Positions 43,827 through 51,323 of a stretch of DNA of 59,107 bases are shown here, piece by piece. Position numbers and translations under genes: made by a program. Source of the DNA: Ruthenibacterium sp. (GTDB lineage: Bacteria; Bacillota; Clostridia; Oscillospirales; Ruminococcaceae); contig JAHHSK010000002.1 in NCBI GenBank assembly GCA_020025255.1, forward strand, positions 1-59,107, in the 5' to 3' direction. Below the pieces are notes generated by a model, which saw nothing but the letters and a program-made list of their open reading frames with translations, had not been told where the DNA came from and ran no database searches. Positions within the stretch are counted from its first letter, which is position 1. Every line of letters starts with the position of its first letter.

Positions 43827-46800
43827 TTATACGCGCTTTACGCCCAGTGTCACCTTTTCGCCATTGATATCCCATTCTTTGGTATAGCCTTCCAAAGTGC
43901 CGGTTGCCACTTCGTCGGCTAAAATATCACTTCCCACCTCGGTGCTGTGGGCGGCAAGCAGGGCTTCTACTTTTTCATTTCCCTGCGCATAAGCCCGAAT
44001 ATGATCTTCCACATTGAAATCGGCTTCTTTGCGCATTGTCTGGAACTTGCTGACAAGCTCACGCACAAAGCCTTCTTCGATCAGCTCATCCGTCAGCAGG
44101 GTATCCAGCGCAACGGTCACATTGCCATCCTCGATCGTATAATAACGGCTGGACTGTGTCATTTCAATCAGCAGATCCTCCGGAGCCAATTCGATCTCTC
44201 CGTCTGCAAGCTGCAATTTGAGTCTTCCGTTTGCATCCAGCTCTTTCTTCGCTGCACTTCCGTCCAGCTCGGCCAGCAATGTGCGGATTTCGCCCAGCTT
44301 CTTTCCATACTTGGGGCCGAGTGTTTTCAGCTGCGGCTTGAAGCTGTACGAGGTGAAGTTCGATACATCCTGCGTAAATTCCACCGTCTTGACATTCAGT
44401 TCATCCTCAATGATTTCCTGATAGAACGCACCGAGCTGCTCCTGTGCTTTAACAAACATCCGGGCAAGCGGCTGACGGTTTTTGCGGCTGGAACCGTTGC
44501 GCGCCGCACGGCCAAGCACAACGATTTTCAAAACAAGATCCATATCGGTCTCCAGCTGTGCATCAATGCATGCTTCCTCCGCTGCGGGGTAATCGCACAG
44601 ATGCACGCTTTCGGGTGCCTGCTTATCCAGATTGCGCACCAGATTCTGATAGATGCTTTCCGACATAAACGGAATCATGGGAGCTGCCGCTTTGCTGACA
44701 GTAACCAGCGCAGTATACAATGTCATATAGGCATTGATCTTATCCTGCGGCATATCCTTGCCCCAGAAGCGATCGCGGCTGCGCCGCACATACCAGTTGC
44801 TCAAATCGTCCACAAAATCCTGAAGCGCACGCGCCGCTTCCGGAATGGCATAGCTGCCGAGATTTGCGTCCATTGCTTTTACCATAGAGTTCAGCTTGGA
44901 AAGGATCCACTTATCCATAACCGACAGCTTATCATACTCCAGCGTATACTTTGTCGGATCAAAGTTATCGATATTTGCATACAGGACATAGAACGCATAG
45001 GTATTCCACAAAGTACCCATCAATTTGCGCTGCCCTTCCTGAACGGCTTTGTCCGAGAAGCGCTTAGGCAGCCAGGGTGCACCATTGGAGTAAAAATACC
45101 AACGAATTGCATCTGCGCCGTATTTTTGCAGTGCCTCAAACGGATCGACCGCGTTGCCCTTGGACTTGGACATTTTCTGGCCGTTTTCATCCTGCACAAG
45201 CCCCATGACAATAACGTTCTTATAGGGTGCTTGATTGAACAGCAGGGTTGAAATTGCCAATAGCGAATAGAACCATCCGCGTGTCTGATCGACCGCTTCC
45301 GAAATGAAATCCGCCGGGAACTGCTGTTCAAACAGATCCTTGTTTTCAAACGGATAATGATGCTGTGCAAACGGCATCGAGCCGGAATCAAACCAGCAGT
45401 CGATCACTTCGGGAACGCGCTTCATTTCCTTGCCGCAGCACGGACACTTGATTGTAACCGCATCAATGTACGGACGGTGCAGCTCGATATCCTCCGGGCA
45501 GTTATCCGACATGGCTTTCAGCTCTTCAATGCTGCCGATCGCATGGCGATGACCACATTCACATTCCCAGATGTTCAGCGGCGTACCCCAATACCGATTG
45601 CGGGAAAGTCCCCAATCCTGCACATTTTCCAGCCAATCGCCAAACCGACCCTTGCCGATGCTGTCCGGCACCCAGTTGACTGTATTGTTGTTGCGGATCA
45701 GATCTTCCTTGACATCGGTCATCTTGATGAACCAAGAATCACGCGCATAATAAATCAAAGGGGTGCCGCAGCGCCAGCAATGCGGATAGCTGTGTTCAAA
45801 CACCGGTGCGCTGAACAGCAGCCCGCGCTTTTCCAGTTCCTTAAGCACTTCTTTATCCGCCGTTTTGCAGAACATTCCGGCCCAGGGAGTTTCTTTTGTC
45901 ATTTCGCCCTTGCCATCGACGAGCTGAACAAACGGAAGATCATATTTACGGCCGACATTGGCGTCATCCTCACCGAATGCCGGTGCGATATGAACAATGC
46001 CGGTACCATCCGTGAGTGTAACATAAGAATCGCATACAACATACCAGCACTTTTTGTTCGGGCTTACAAAATCGAACAGCGGCACATATTCCTTGTATTC
46101 CAACTCGCGGCCGCTGTATGTTTGCAGCACTTCATAGCTGTCTTCCCCAAGAACCGTATCCGCCAAAGCCTGTGCAATATAGTAAACCGCCGCATCCTCT
46201 TTCATGCGTACCTTGATGTACGTTTCATCCGGATTGACACACAATGCAACGTTGGAGGGCAGCGTCCAGGGGGTCGTTGTCCATGCCAGGATAAAGGCAT
46301 CTTCGTCCTTAACGCGGAACTTTGCAATCGCAGAGCGCTCTTTTACATCTTTATAGCCCTGTGCAACCTCATGGCTGGAAAGCGGTGTTCCGCAGCGCGG
46401 GCAGTACGGGACGATCTTGAAGCCCTTATACAAAAGACCCTTGTCCCAAATCTGCTTGAGCGCCCACCATTCCGATTCGATATAATCGTTATCATAGGTG
46501 ACATACGGATGCTCCATATCCGCCCAGTAGCCGACCGTATGGGAAAAATCCTCCCACATGCCCTTATACTTCCAGACGCTTTCCTTGCATTTTTTGATGA
46601 AGTCCTCCAGACCGTATTCTTCGATCTGTTCCTTTCCATCAAGGCCGAGCAGCTTTTCGACTTCCAGTTCTACGGGCAGACCATGCGTATCCCAGCCGGC
46701 CTTGCGCGGAACCATATACCCTTTCATAGCACGGTAACGCGGGATCATATCTTTGATCGCACGTGTTTCCACATGGCCGATATGCGGCTTGCCGTTTGCC

Positions 46801-46949
46801 GTCGGCGGGCCATCATAAAATGTATGGGTCGGTCCTTCCCGGCGGGAATCAATGCTTTTTTCAAAGATTTTGTTTTCTTCCCAGAATTCTTCCACCTTTT
46901 TTTCGCGTTCGACAAAATTCAGATTCGCTGAAACCTTATCATACAACAC
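43827..46949 (-). CDS. ileS: Isoleucyl-tRNA synthetase (long, IleRS2-like)
   Basis: Class I aminoacyl-tRNA synthetase that charges tRNA(Ile) and edits mischarged valine. The HIGH motif is at 56-59 within PPTANGKPHIGHVETRA, and KMSKS is at 592-596. At 1040 residues, and with the GKPHIGH form and the C-terminal extension, it resembles the eukaryote-like IleRS2 type rather than the 900-930-residue bacterial IleRS1. IleRS2 enzymes are usually insensitive to mupirocin (family knowledge, not shown here). The gene is single, preceded by a T-box leader that reads uncharged tRNA(Ile). Confidence 0.97.
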   Translation of the reverse strand: MLYDKVSANLNFVEREKKVEEFWEENKIFEKSIDSRREGPTHTFYDGPPTANGKPHIGHVETRAIKDMIPRYRAMKGYMVPRKAGWDTHGLPVELEVEKLLGLDGKEQIEEYGLEDFIKKCKESVWKYKGMWEDFSHTVGYWADMEHPYVTYDNDYIESEWWALKQIWDKGLLYKGFKIVPYCPRCGTPLSSHEVAQGYKDVKERSAIAKFRVKDEDAFILAWTTTPWTLPSNVALCVNPDETYIKVRMKEDAAVYYIAQALADTVLGEDSYEVLQTYSGRELEYKEYVPLFDFVSPNKKCWYVVCDSYVTLTDGTGIVHIAPAFGEDDANVGRKYDLPFVQLVDGKGEMTKETPWAGMFCKTADKEVLKELEKRGLLFSAPVFEHSYPHCWRCGTPLIYYARDSWFIKMTDVKEDLIRNNNTVNWVPDSIGKGRFGDWLENVQDWGLSRNRYWGTPLNIWECECGHRHAIGSIEELKAMSDNCPEDIELHRPYIDAVTIKCPCCGKEMKRVPEVIDCWFDSGSMPFAQHHYPFENKDLFEQQFPADFISEAVDQTRGWFYSLLAISTLLFNQAPYKNVIVMGLVQDENGQKMSKSKGNAVDPFEALQKYGADAIRWYFYSNGAPWLPKRFSDKAVQEGQRKLMGTLWNTYAFYVLYANIDNFDPTKYTLEYDKLSVMDKWILSKLNSMVKAMDANLGSYAIPEAARALQDFVDDLSNWYVRRSRDRFWGKDMPQDKINAYMTLYTALVTVSKAAAPMIPFMSESIYQNLVRNLDKQAPESVHLCDYPAAEEACIDAQLETDMDLVLKIVVLGRAARNGSSRKNRQPLARMFVKAQEQLGAFYQEIIEDELNVKTVEFTQDVSNFTSYSFKPQLKTLGPKYGKKLGEIRTLLAELDGSAAKKELDANGRLKLQLADGEIELAPEDLLIEMTQSSRYYTIEDGNVTVALDTLLTDELIEEGFVRELVSKFQTMRKEADFNVEDHIRAYAQGNEKVEALLAAHSTEVGSDILADEVATGTLEGYTKEWDINGEKVTLGVKRV

Positions 46950-46979
46950 GTTAAAATCCTCCCTCGAACTATCGGTTTG

Positions 46980-47235
46980 TACAGCAAATAAAAAAGCCTT
47001 CCTCCCGCGAACAGGACGAAGGCTTACCTCGCAACCACCTATTTGCAGCGTACCAACATACGCTCTTTCGATAACGGTGAAACACCGGCAGGGCCTACTG
47101 AACGTTCAGCCTGCAGCTCCGGAGGGATGTTCCGCAGAATGCTACTTTCACCGGGCTTGCACTATCCCCGATTCGCTTTGGATTTTGCACAATGCATACT
47201 GTCTCCATCAACGCAGATAACAATTAGCTGTATGC
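46980..47235 (-). promoter_or_regulatory. T-box riboswitch leader of ileS
   Basis: The minus-strand leader carries the T-box bulge AATAGGTGGTTGCGAGG (47027-47043), which pairs with the NCCA end of uncharged tRNA, followed by a terminator hairpin AAGCCTTC...GAAGGCTT with T6 (46994-47025) whose ascending arm overlaps the antiterminator. Upstream is a stem I region with GGAACATCCC; the likely specifier codon ATC (Ile) is at 47126-47128. The whole leader lies between a sigma-A promoter and ileS, so uncharged tRNA(Ile) should allow read-through. Confidence 0.92.
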
Positions 47236-47240
47236 TTTTA

Positions 47241-47269
47241 TTTATACCACACCCAAAAGCAAAAGTCAA
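47241..47269 (-). promoter_or_regulatory. Sigma-A promoter of the T-box-ileS transcript
   Basis: Minus-strand -35 TTGACT (47264-47269) and -10 TATAAA (47241-47246) with a 17-base spacer. Confidence 0.82.
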
Positions 47270-47347
47270 ACAAAAGAACGAAAAATACGCCCGCTTTCCG
47301 ATCGGTGTGCAGGAAATGTGCATTTATGCTTGCTAAAGTACCGGGTT

Positions 47348-47367
47348 TATGTTAGTGTTAATACATA
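47348..47367 (+). promoter_or_regulatory. Candidate operator upstream of the DtxR-family gene
   Basis: Imperfect inverted repeat TATGT-10-ACATA rich in TTA/TAA, 25 bases upstream of the regulator's GTG. DtxR-family proteins often repress their own genes, so this may be an autoregulatory site. Evidence is symmetry and position only. Confidence 0.3.
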
Positions 47368-47392
47368 TCTGAAGTCACTGGAGGGCTGCCTT

Positions 47393-47776
47393 GTGCAAAT
47401 TCACAAATCATCGGAAGATTACCTTGAGACCATTTTGATGCTGAAAGAGCGCAATGGTATGGTTCGTTCAATTGATATTGCAAATGAGCTGAATTATTCC
47501 AAAGCCAGTGTCAGTATCGCAATGAAAAAGCTGCGTGAAAATCAATATATTGAAGTAGACGCAGAAGGCTTTATCGCACTTACCGATGCCGGCTATCAGA
47601 TTGCATCCAATATCTATGATCGGCATCGGCTTCTGACACAGTTTTTCATCCGTATCGGCGTCAATCCCGAAACAGCCGAACAGGATGCCTGCCGGATCGA
47701 GCACGATTTGAGTCAGGAAACCTTTGAAAAGCTTTTGATCCACGCACGCAGCCACACCGAAATCAGCGAAAACTGA
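47393..47776 (+). CDS. DtxR/MntR family metal-dependent transcriptional regulator
   Basis: A 127-residue regulator starting at GTG 47393 (GGAGG eight bases upstream; open frame further 5' is unconserved). The N-terminal winged helix-turn-helix (residues about 20-60) is followed by the dimerisation and metal-binding domain. Compared with Bacillus MntR, ligands D8, E11, H77, E102 and H103 correspond to D9, E12, H78, E103 and H104, but MntR E99 is replaced by C100, a Cys as in DtxR/IdeR. It lacks the C-terminal SH3-like domain. It probably controls manganese or iron uptake genes elsewhere; none is adjacent. Confidence 0.9.
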   Translation: MQIHKSSEDYLETILMLKERNGMVRSIDIANELNYSKASVSIAMKKLRENQYIEVDAEGFIALTDAGYQIASNIYDRHRLLTQFFIRIGVNPETAEQDACRIEHDLSQETFEKLLIHARSHTEISEN

Positions 47777-47797
47777 TTTTGACGCATTTCCCGCATC

Positions 47798-47834
47798 AAA
47801 AAAGAACCGGCTTCTTCGCAAGCCGGTTCTTTTT
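47798..47834. terminator. Bidirectional terminator between regulator and rubredoxin
   Basis: Arms AAAAAAGAACCGGCTT (47798-47813) and complement (47820-47835) with loop CTTCGC; T-runs in both directions, shared by the convergent genes. Confidence 0.92.
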
Positions 47835-47859
47835 ATCATTCATCTGCGGGGTTCGATGA

Positions 47860-48018
47860 TCATTCTTCCTCGAACTGATCCTTGCCGACACCACACAGCG
47901 GGCATACCCAGTCTTCGGGAACATCTGCCCACAGCGTACCTGCGTCGATTCCGTTATCCGGATCGCCCAGTTCCTCATCGTAAATATAGCCGCAAATCGT
48001 ACATACATATTTTTTCAT
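47860..48018 (-). CDS. Rubredoxin
   Basis: Small one-iron electron carrier of 52 residues. The iron site is C6-x2-C9 and C39-x2-C42 in the classic rubredoxin spacing, with the aromatic core (YVCTICGYIYDEELGDPDNG, PEDWVCPLCG). The start at 48018 is fixed by AAGGAGG eight bases upstream. It probably donates electrons to rubrerythrins or other peroxide and superoxide reductases; the reverse rubrerythrin gene at 5.5 kb has its own rubredoxin domain. Confidence 0.97.
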   Translation of the reverse strand: MKKYVCTICGYIYDEELGDPDNGIDAGTLWADVPEDWVCPLCGVGKDQFEEE

Positions 48019-48059
48019 TTTAAGTGCCTCCTTATTCTTGGTTTTATACATCAAGATCC

Positions 48060-48377
48060 GCTTTGCGCAGCTGCGCGCGTTTCTTTCTGCCGGTGTTATT
48101 ATGTCTACGGCCTGCGCATCCTATGCAGCCAAAGCCGCAGTCTCGGTGTTTCCCGGTGTAAAGCCATTTTGCTTTACACCGTATATTTTCACTTTGCTGT
48201 TCCGGTTCGGCTCATTCCTTATAAAAAAGACACGCAATCGGATTTTCCTTAGTAAATCCCACATTTTCGAGGGATTTCAAGCGATAAAACGCTTTTTTGC
48301 CTGCGTTTGCTGTCTTTCAGGCAGGGAATCCCTATTGCGCACCCGCCTGTAATGCTCTTTCACTTTACAGGCGTTTT
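48060..48377. other. Hairpin-dense non-coding region
   Basis: About 320 bases without a credible protein gene but with six inverted repeats in a row: GCGCAG/CTGCGC (48065-48076), a ten-base perfect stem GGTGTAAAGC/GCTTTACACC (48155-48180), AAATCCC/GGGATTT (48254-48277), AAGCG/CGCTT plus T4 (48279-48298), GCCTG/CAGGC (48299-48322) and CGCCTGTAA/TTACAGGCG (48344-48373) followed by a T-run. A further fold links CTACGGCCTGCGCAT-like and complementary bases at about 48104-48140. T-runs follow the stems only on the plus strand. A 104-codon plus-strand frame here is not convincing. Confidence 0.5.
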
Positions 48378-48379
48378 TT
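48344..48379 (+). terminator. Plus-strand terminator-like hairpin
   Basis: Nine-base stem CGCCTGTAA/TTACAGGCG with a 12-base loop and a T6 run on the plus strand, abutting the stop codon of the minus-strand zinc-ribbon gene. Its plus-strand polarity does not match either flanking gene. Confidence 0.55.
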
Positions 48380-48764
48380 ACTTCGGCAGCTTCCTTCCAC
48401 ATTTAGGGCAGTATTCGTAGCTGCCCTCTACTCCTTTTCCACAGTATGGGCAAAAGCCGTCTGCATCGCTCTGATCCGGTTTGTGATCCACCACACGGCT
48501 TTCCCCGAAGCGTTCCTCCAGTGGATCGCGTTCGTCTTCTGTGATATCAAAAAGAGAATATCGGTTCTTTCCTGTTGCGTTTTTGTAGTGGTACATCATC
48601 TGCACAACACCGAGAATCACAAAAAGAATTCCGAAAATCGGGAAGATAAGCGGTGCGCCGGCACGAACCACTCCAATCGTCCAAACAATTCCGAACAGCA
48701 CCGCAGCCAGTGCACCGATCCCATTCATTCCAGAGGGTCCTCTGCCCGGTTTTATGCTTTTCAC
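48378..48764 (-). CDS. Zinc-ribbon membrane protein
   Basis: A 128-residue protein: basic N-terminus, two hydrophobic segments (about 15-34 and 38-57), a polar linker, and a C-terminal zinc ribbon CPYCGKG-x5-YCPKCGRKL that is probably cytoplasmic. The start is GTG 48764 with GGAGG seven bases upstream. Such proteins are common and uncharacterised in Firmicutes. It is a single gene with its own promoter. Confidence 0.8.
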   Translation of the reverse strand: MKSIKPGRGPSGMNGIGALAAVLFGIVWTIGVVRAGAPLIFPIFGILFVILGVVQMMYHYKNATGKNRYSLFDITEDERDPLEERFGESRVVDHKPDQSDADGFCPYCGKGVEGSYEYCPKCGRKLPK

Positions 48765-48800
48765 CGCTCCACCTCCGATTCCTATCTTTTTGTCTTCTTC

Positions 48801-48830
48801 ATTTTATCATACCCTTCTTCTTTTCTGCAA
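48801..48830 (-). promoter_or_regulatory. Promoter of the zinc-ribbon gene
   Basis: Minus-strand -35 TTGCAG (48825-48830) and -10 TAAAAT (48801-48806) with an 18-base spacer, about 37 bases before the GTG. Confidence 0.6.
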
Positions 48831-48854
48831 GATAATTCGAGTGTGACTGCCATA

Positions 48855-49004
48855 TTTTTTTGAGCAACCCATAAATACGATACCCTGTCCGCAAGGATCA
48901 AGACGTACCGGGTAATCTGATTAACGGAACGGCGTGGGCCTGCGGGTCTACCGAAATGCAGGAGTGCGGCACGGAAAGCACATTTTACAGCTGCCTGTTA
49001 CAGA
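48855..49004 (+). other. Candidate structured RNA (unassigned)
   Basis: No protein gene is seen here. Read on the plus strand it can fold as TACCC/GGGTA enclosing TGTCC-GCAA-GGATCA, a stem closed by a GNRA tetraloop, then CCTGC/GCAGG (with inner GG/CC) and GTGC/GCAC, and it is followed by a strong terminator at 49005-49049. No known riboswitch or housekeeping RNA could be assigned from memory. No clear plus-strand promoter was found. Confidence 0.35.
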
Positions 49005-49049
49005 AAAAAACTGTTTGATTTTCACGCGGTGTGATTCAAACAGTTTTTT
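49005..49049. terminator. Bidirectional terminator
   Basis: Arms AAAAAACTGTTTGA (49005-49018) and complement (49036-49049) with a 17-base loop. It ends the serpin operon on the minus strand and could end a plus-strand RNA. Confidence 0.88.
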
Positions 49050-49106
49050 CTATATCCTTGAAAACAGCAGCGGCAACATCTGCACGGATTCGTTTTCTTT
49101 TTGTGC

Positions 49107-49472
49107 CTATTCGGATTGGAAAATACACCAGGAATCGCCTATCTTCACATCGATCCGGGTTTCATTCCAGCGCTGATATTCGTACTTGCCGAAATTGGAT
49201 TCATTATCCTTTGCCGGAAGCTGCGTCTGCGGAACCGTGGAACTGATTTTGCCGTCCATCACTCCACAGCGCGCTTCACTGCTGCATTCACCGGTGTCAA
49301 AATAAAGCGTTCCGTCCACCATGATCGCCAAACGGCAATCGTTTGGCTGCATGCCTTCTTCGCCGCTTGAAACCGGCGTTTTCACCGGCTCCGACGGCTG
49401 CGAAACAGATGCCTTGCAGCCTGTCAGCACCAGCGCCGTACACAGAAAAAGCGCGATCCATATCTTTTTCAT
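49107..49472 (-). CDS. Small lipoprotein of the serpin operon
   Basis: A 121-residue secreted lipoprotein: signal peptide, lipobox LTGC with lipidated C19, then a low-complexity linker and a small domain with IMVDGTLYFDTGE and CGVMDGKI. This pattern occurs in other clostridial lipoproteins next to sigma factors and signalling genes, but has no assigned function. It follows the serpin by 15 bases and ends the operon. Confidence 0.75.
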   Translation of the reverse strand: MKKIWIALFLCTALVLTGCKASVSQPSEPVKTPVSSGEEGMQPNDCRLAIMVDGTLYFDTGECSSEARCGVMDGKISSTVPQTQLPAKDNESNFGKYEYQRWNETRIDVKIGDSWCIFQSE

Positions 49473-49487
49473 GGCTCATGCCCCCGT

Positions 49488-50744
49488 TCATCCCTGCGGA
49501 TCGTACATGGTTCCGATAAAAACGGGCACTCCCGTCTCCCGGTCGATAATCATATAAATAAACGGTCTTGTCAGATAAACCTCTTTCGGGTCTTCCTGCG
49601 GCGCGGCGCATCCTGCCTCTATTTGAACCGCCGTTGCTGCGGCTGCACGCGTACCCTTTTCGCTCACTTCGATAAAGGTTTTCTGCACCACCTTGCTGAT
49701 ATAGAGATTCCCGCTTTCCACCGTACCCATACCGGAAAAATCCGCCTTTCGCTCATCGAATGCATCCGTCATGCCCAGCTGCTGCAGCGGAGTGTTCAGC
49801 AGATATTCCGACTGTGTTTTGAACTTCGGGATACATACCCTGACCGGCTCGTGCGCAGGATTTGCAAGCATTTCATGCAGGCGCTCCCCGGTAAGCCCCG
49901 CCAGATATTCCGCAGCGGTCGTTCCCTCATTCGGCAAAAGTGCCGCGAAGGCGTACCGCCCCCCTTTGTAATCTTTCAAAAATCCGGTTGCGCCGGTGTC
50001 CTGCAGATAATCCGCTTCCTCACTGCGCATGAACTGCGTCTGCTTTTTTGTGCCGTCCTCCTGCACAAACTCCGCTTCATAGCTTTGATCCTCTTTATAT
50101 TCATTCTGCCATTTTGCTTCAAATGTCAGTGCATTTACAAGACACATCACTGTATCCGGTGAAAATTCACGGATGATTTCCGGGATCATCCCCTGGGTGC
50201 GCTCTTTTACCCAGCGGTTTACATCCACGCGGGTCGCTTCGTCAAAGGGTGCCGCGTACAGCTCTGCGCCATAACGGTCGGCATTTGTCTGCAAAAACAC
50301 CTCATTCGGCTGAAAGCCCTCGTTCCGATACCAGATCGCGTTAGCGGGGATCAGCTTGTATCCAGCGCCCTGCGGCAGATTTTTCAGATACCCGGAAAGC
50401 ACCTGGTTCAATTCTTCCGTGTTCATACCGAACATTTCTTCCATTTGCTTTTGTGTTTCGCCCGCTGCGCCGTTGAGCGTCATCGCCAGTGCCGCCTGCG
50501 CCGAAAGCGGGGACACAAGCGTGTTTTTCCCCGCCTGTGCGGTCTGCTGCGCAAGACGCACCGCAAAATCCGTGATTTTCACCGTTTCCTCCTGCGTGGG
50601 TGTGACCCGTTCGCTCACCGCATTTGCACGGATGTTTTCCATAAGATCCACGCTGTTGTTCATGCGGCCGCCGCATGCCGTCATGCCCATAAGAAAAGCA
50701 CCGGTCAGCACTGCCGAAAGACCCTGTCTCACTCGTTTTTTCAT
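49488..50744 (-). CDS. Serpin (serine protease inhibitor), lipoprotein-anchored
   Basis: A 418-residue serpin anchored outside the cell: signal peptide with lipobox MTAC, lipidated C24. Family landmarks are NTLVSPLSAQAALAMTLNGA, the NALTFEAKWQ breach/shutter region, and C-terminal RPFIYMIIDRETGVPVFIGTMYDP. The reactive-centre hinge is EKGTRAAAATA, beginning at E362 (P17), so P1-P1' falls near G378-C379 among small residues (EAGCAA). That points to elastase-like rather than trypsin-like targets, by inference. It is third in an operon with an ECF sigma factor and a membrane protein. Bacterial serpins of gut Firmicutes and bifidobacteria inhibit host elastases. Confidence 0.93.
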   Translation of the reverse strand: MKKRVRQGLSAVLTGAFLMGMTACGGRMNNSVDLMENIRANAVSERVTPTQEETVKITDFAVRLAQQTAQAGKNTLVSPLSAQAALAMTLNGAAGETQKQMEEMFGMNTEELNQVLSGYLKNLPQGAGYKLIPANAIWYRNEGFQPNEVFLQTNADRYGAELYAAPFDEATRVDVNRWVKERTQGMIPEIIREFSPDTVMCLVNALTFEAKWQNEYKEDQSYEAEFVQEDGTKKQTQFMRSEEADYLQDTGATGFLKDYKGGRYAFAALLPNEGTTAAEYLAGLTGERLHEMLANPAHEPVRVCIPKFKTQSEYLLNTPLQQLGMTDAFDERKADFSGMGTVESGNLYISKVVQKTFIEVSEKGTRAAAATAVQIEAGCAAPQEDPKEVYLTRPFIYMIIDRETGVPVFIGTMYDPQG

Positions 50745-50759
50745 TCTGTCCGCCTCCTT

Positions 50760-51323
50760 TTATTCATCCTTTTTCAGCCGGATGCTAAGCATCCTTTCCT
50801 CATCCCCATTGGGGGAAAGCATAATGTCGATGATATCCCCCTCGGCTGCCTTATCCAGCACCTGCGGATACTGCGCATAGATCACTGCACGCGCTGTATC
50901 CTCTTGTTTATCCGCACCGGCCTCCCGGATAGTGATTTCCACCACATCCCCTGCCCGGAACGGTTCGGTTTCGCTCAGCACGGCTGCGGTAAACCCGGTA
51001 TCCCTGCGCGTTTCAATACGCACGCGAAGTACGCTTGCCGCCTGCTCCCCTGTGCCGTTTTCCGCGGCGCCCTCCGCGGGTGCTTTCTCTGCCGGCTGCG
51101 CACAAGAATGCGATGCCGCGCCGACTGTCGTTTCGTTCTGCAAAATTTCTCTTTCCCAAAGCCCCTGCGCGGCGACGGCAACCGCCATGCAGGCTGCCGC
51201 CCCTAGAATCAGGCGGACGCCTTGTCTGCTGTGTTTTTTTCGGTGCGTTGGCTGCTGTGCCGCTTCTTCGACATATTCTTCCCGGATATCCCCAATGGCC
51301 TGACTGATTTCTTCCCGCGTCAT
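50760..51323 (-). CDS. Single-pass membrane protein, probable anti-sigma factor
   Basis: A 187-residue protein with a short cytoplasmic part (1-36, MTREEISQAIGDIREEYVEEA), one membrane segment (about 37-54) and an extracytoplasmic domain (about 95-187) rich in beta strands. It overlaps the ECF sigma stop by four bases, the usual placement of an anti-sigma factor, and precedes the serpin. The short cytoplasmic part has no recognisable ZAS or RsgI-type motif, so the anti-sigma role rests on position and topology. Confidence 0.65.
   Translation of the reverse strand: MTREEISQAIGDIREEYVEEAAQQPTHRKKHSRQGVRLILGAAACMAVAVAAQGLWEREILQNETTVGAASHSCAQPAEKAPAEGAAENGTGEQAASVLRVRIETRRDTGFTAAVLSETEPFRAGDVVEITIREAGADKQEDTARAVIYAQYPQVLDKAAEGDIIDIMLSPNGDEERMLSIRLKKDE

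Noticed and set aside
45357..46931. 524-codon plus-strand open frame opposite ileS
   Set aside because: It is antisense to ileS with HIGH and KMSKS motifs in the right places; no sign of selection on the plus-strand frame.
48038..48352. 104-codon plus-strand frame in the hairpin-rich region
   Set aside because: No ribosome site, poor composition, and crossed by several stems; a non-coding structure explains the region better.
48855..49004. Assignment as 6S RNA, SRP RNA or a known riboswitch
   Set aside because: None of the conserved sequence blocks of these RNAs that I can recall is present, so it is left unassigned.
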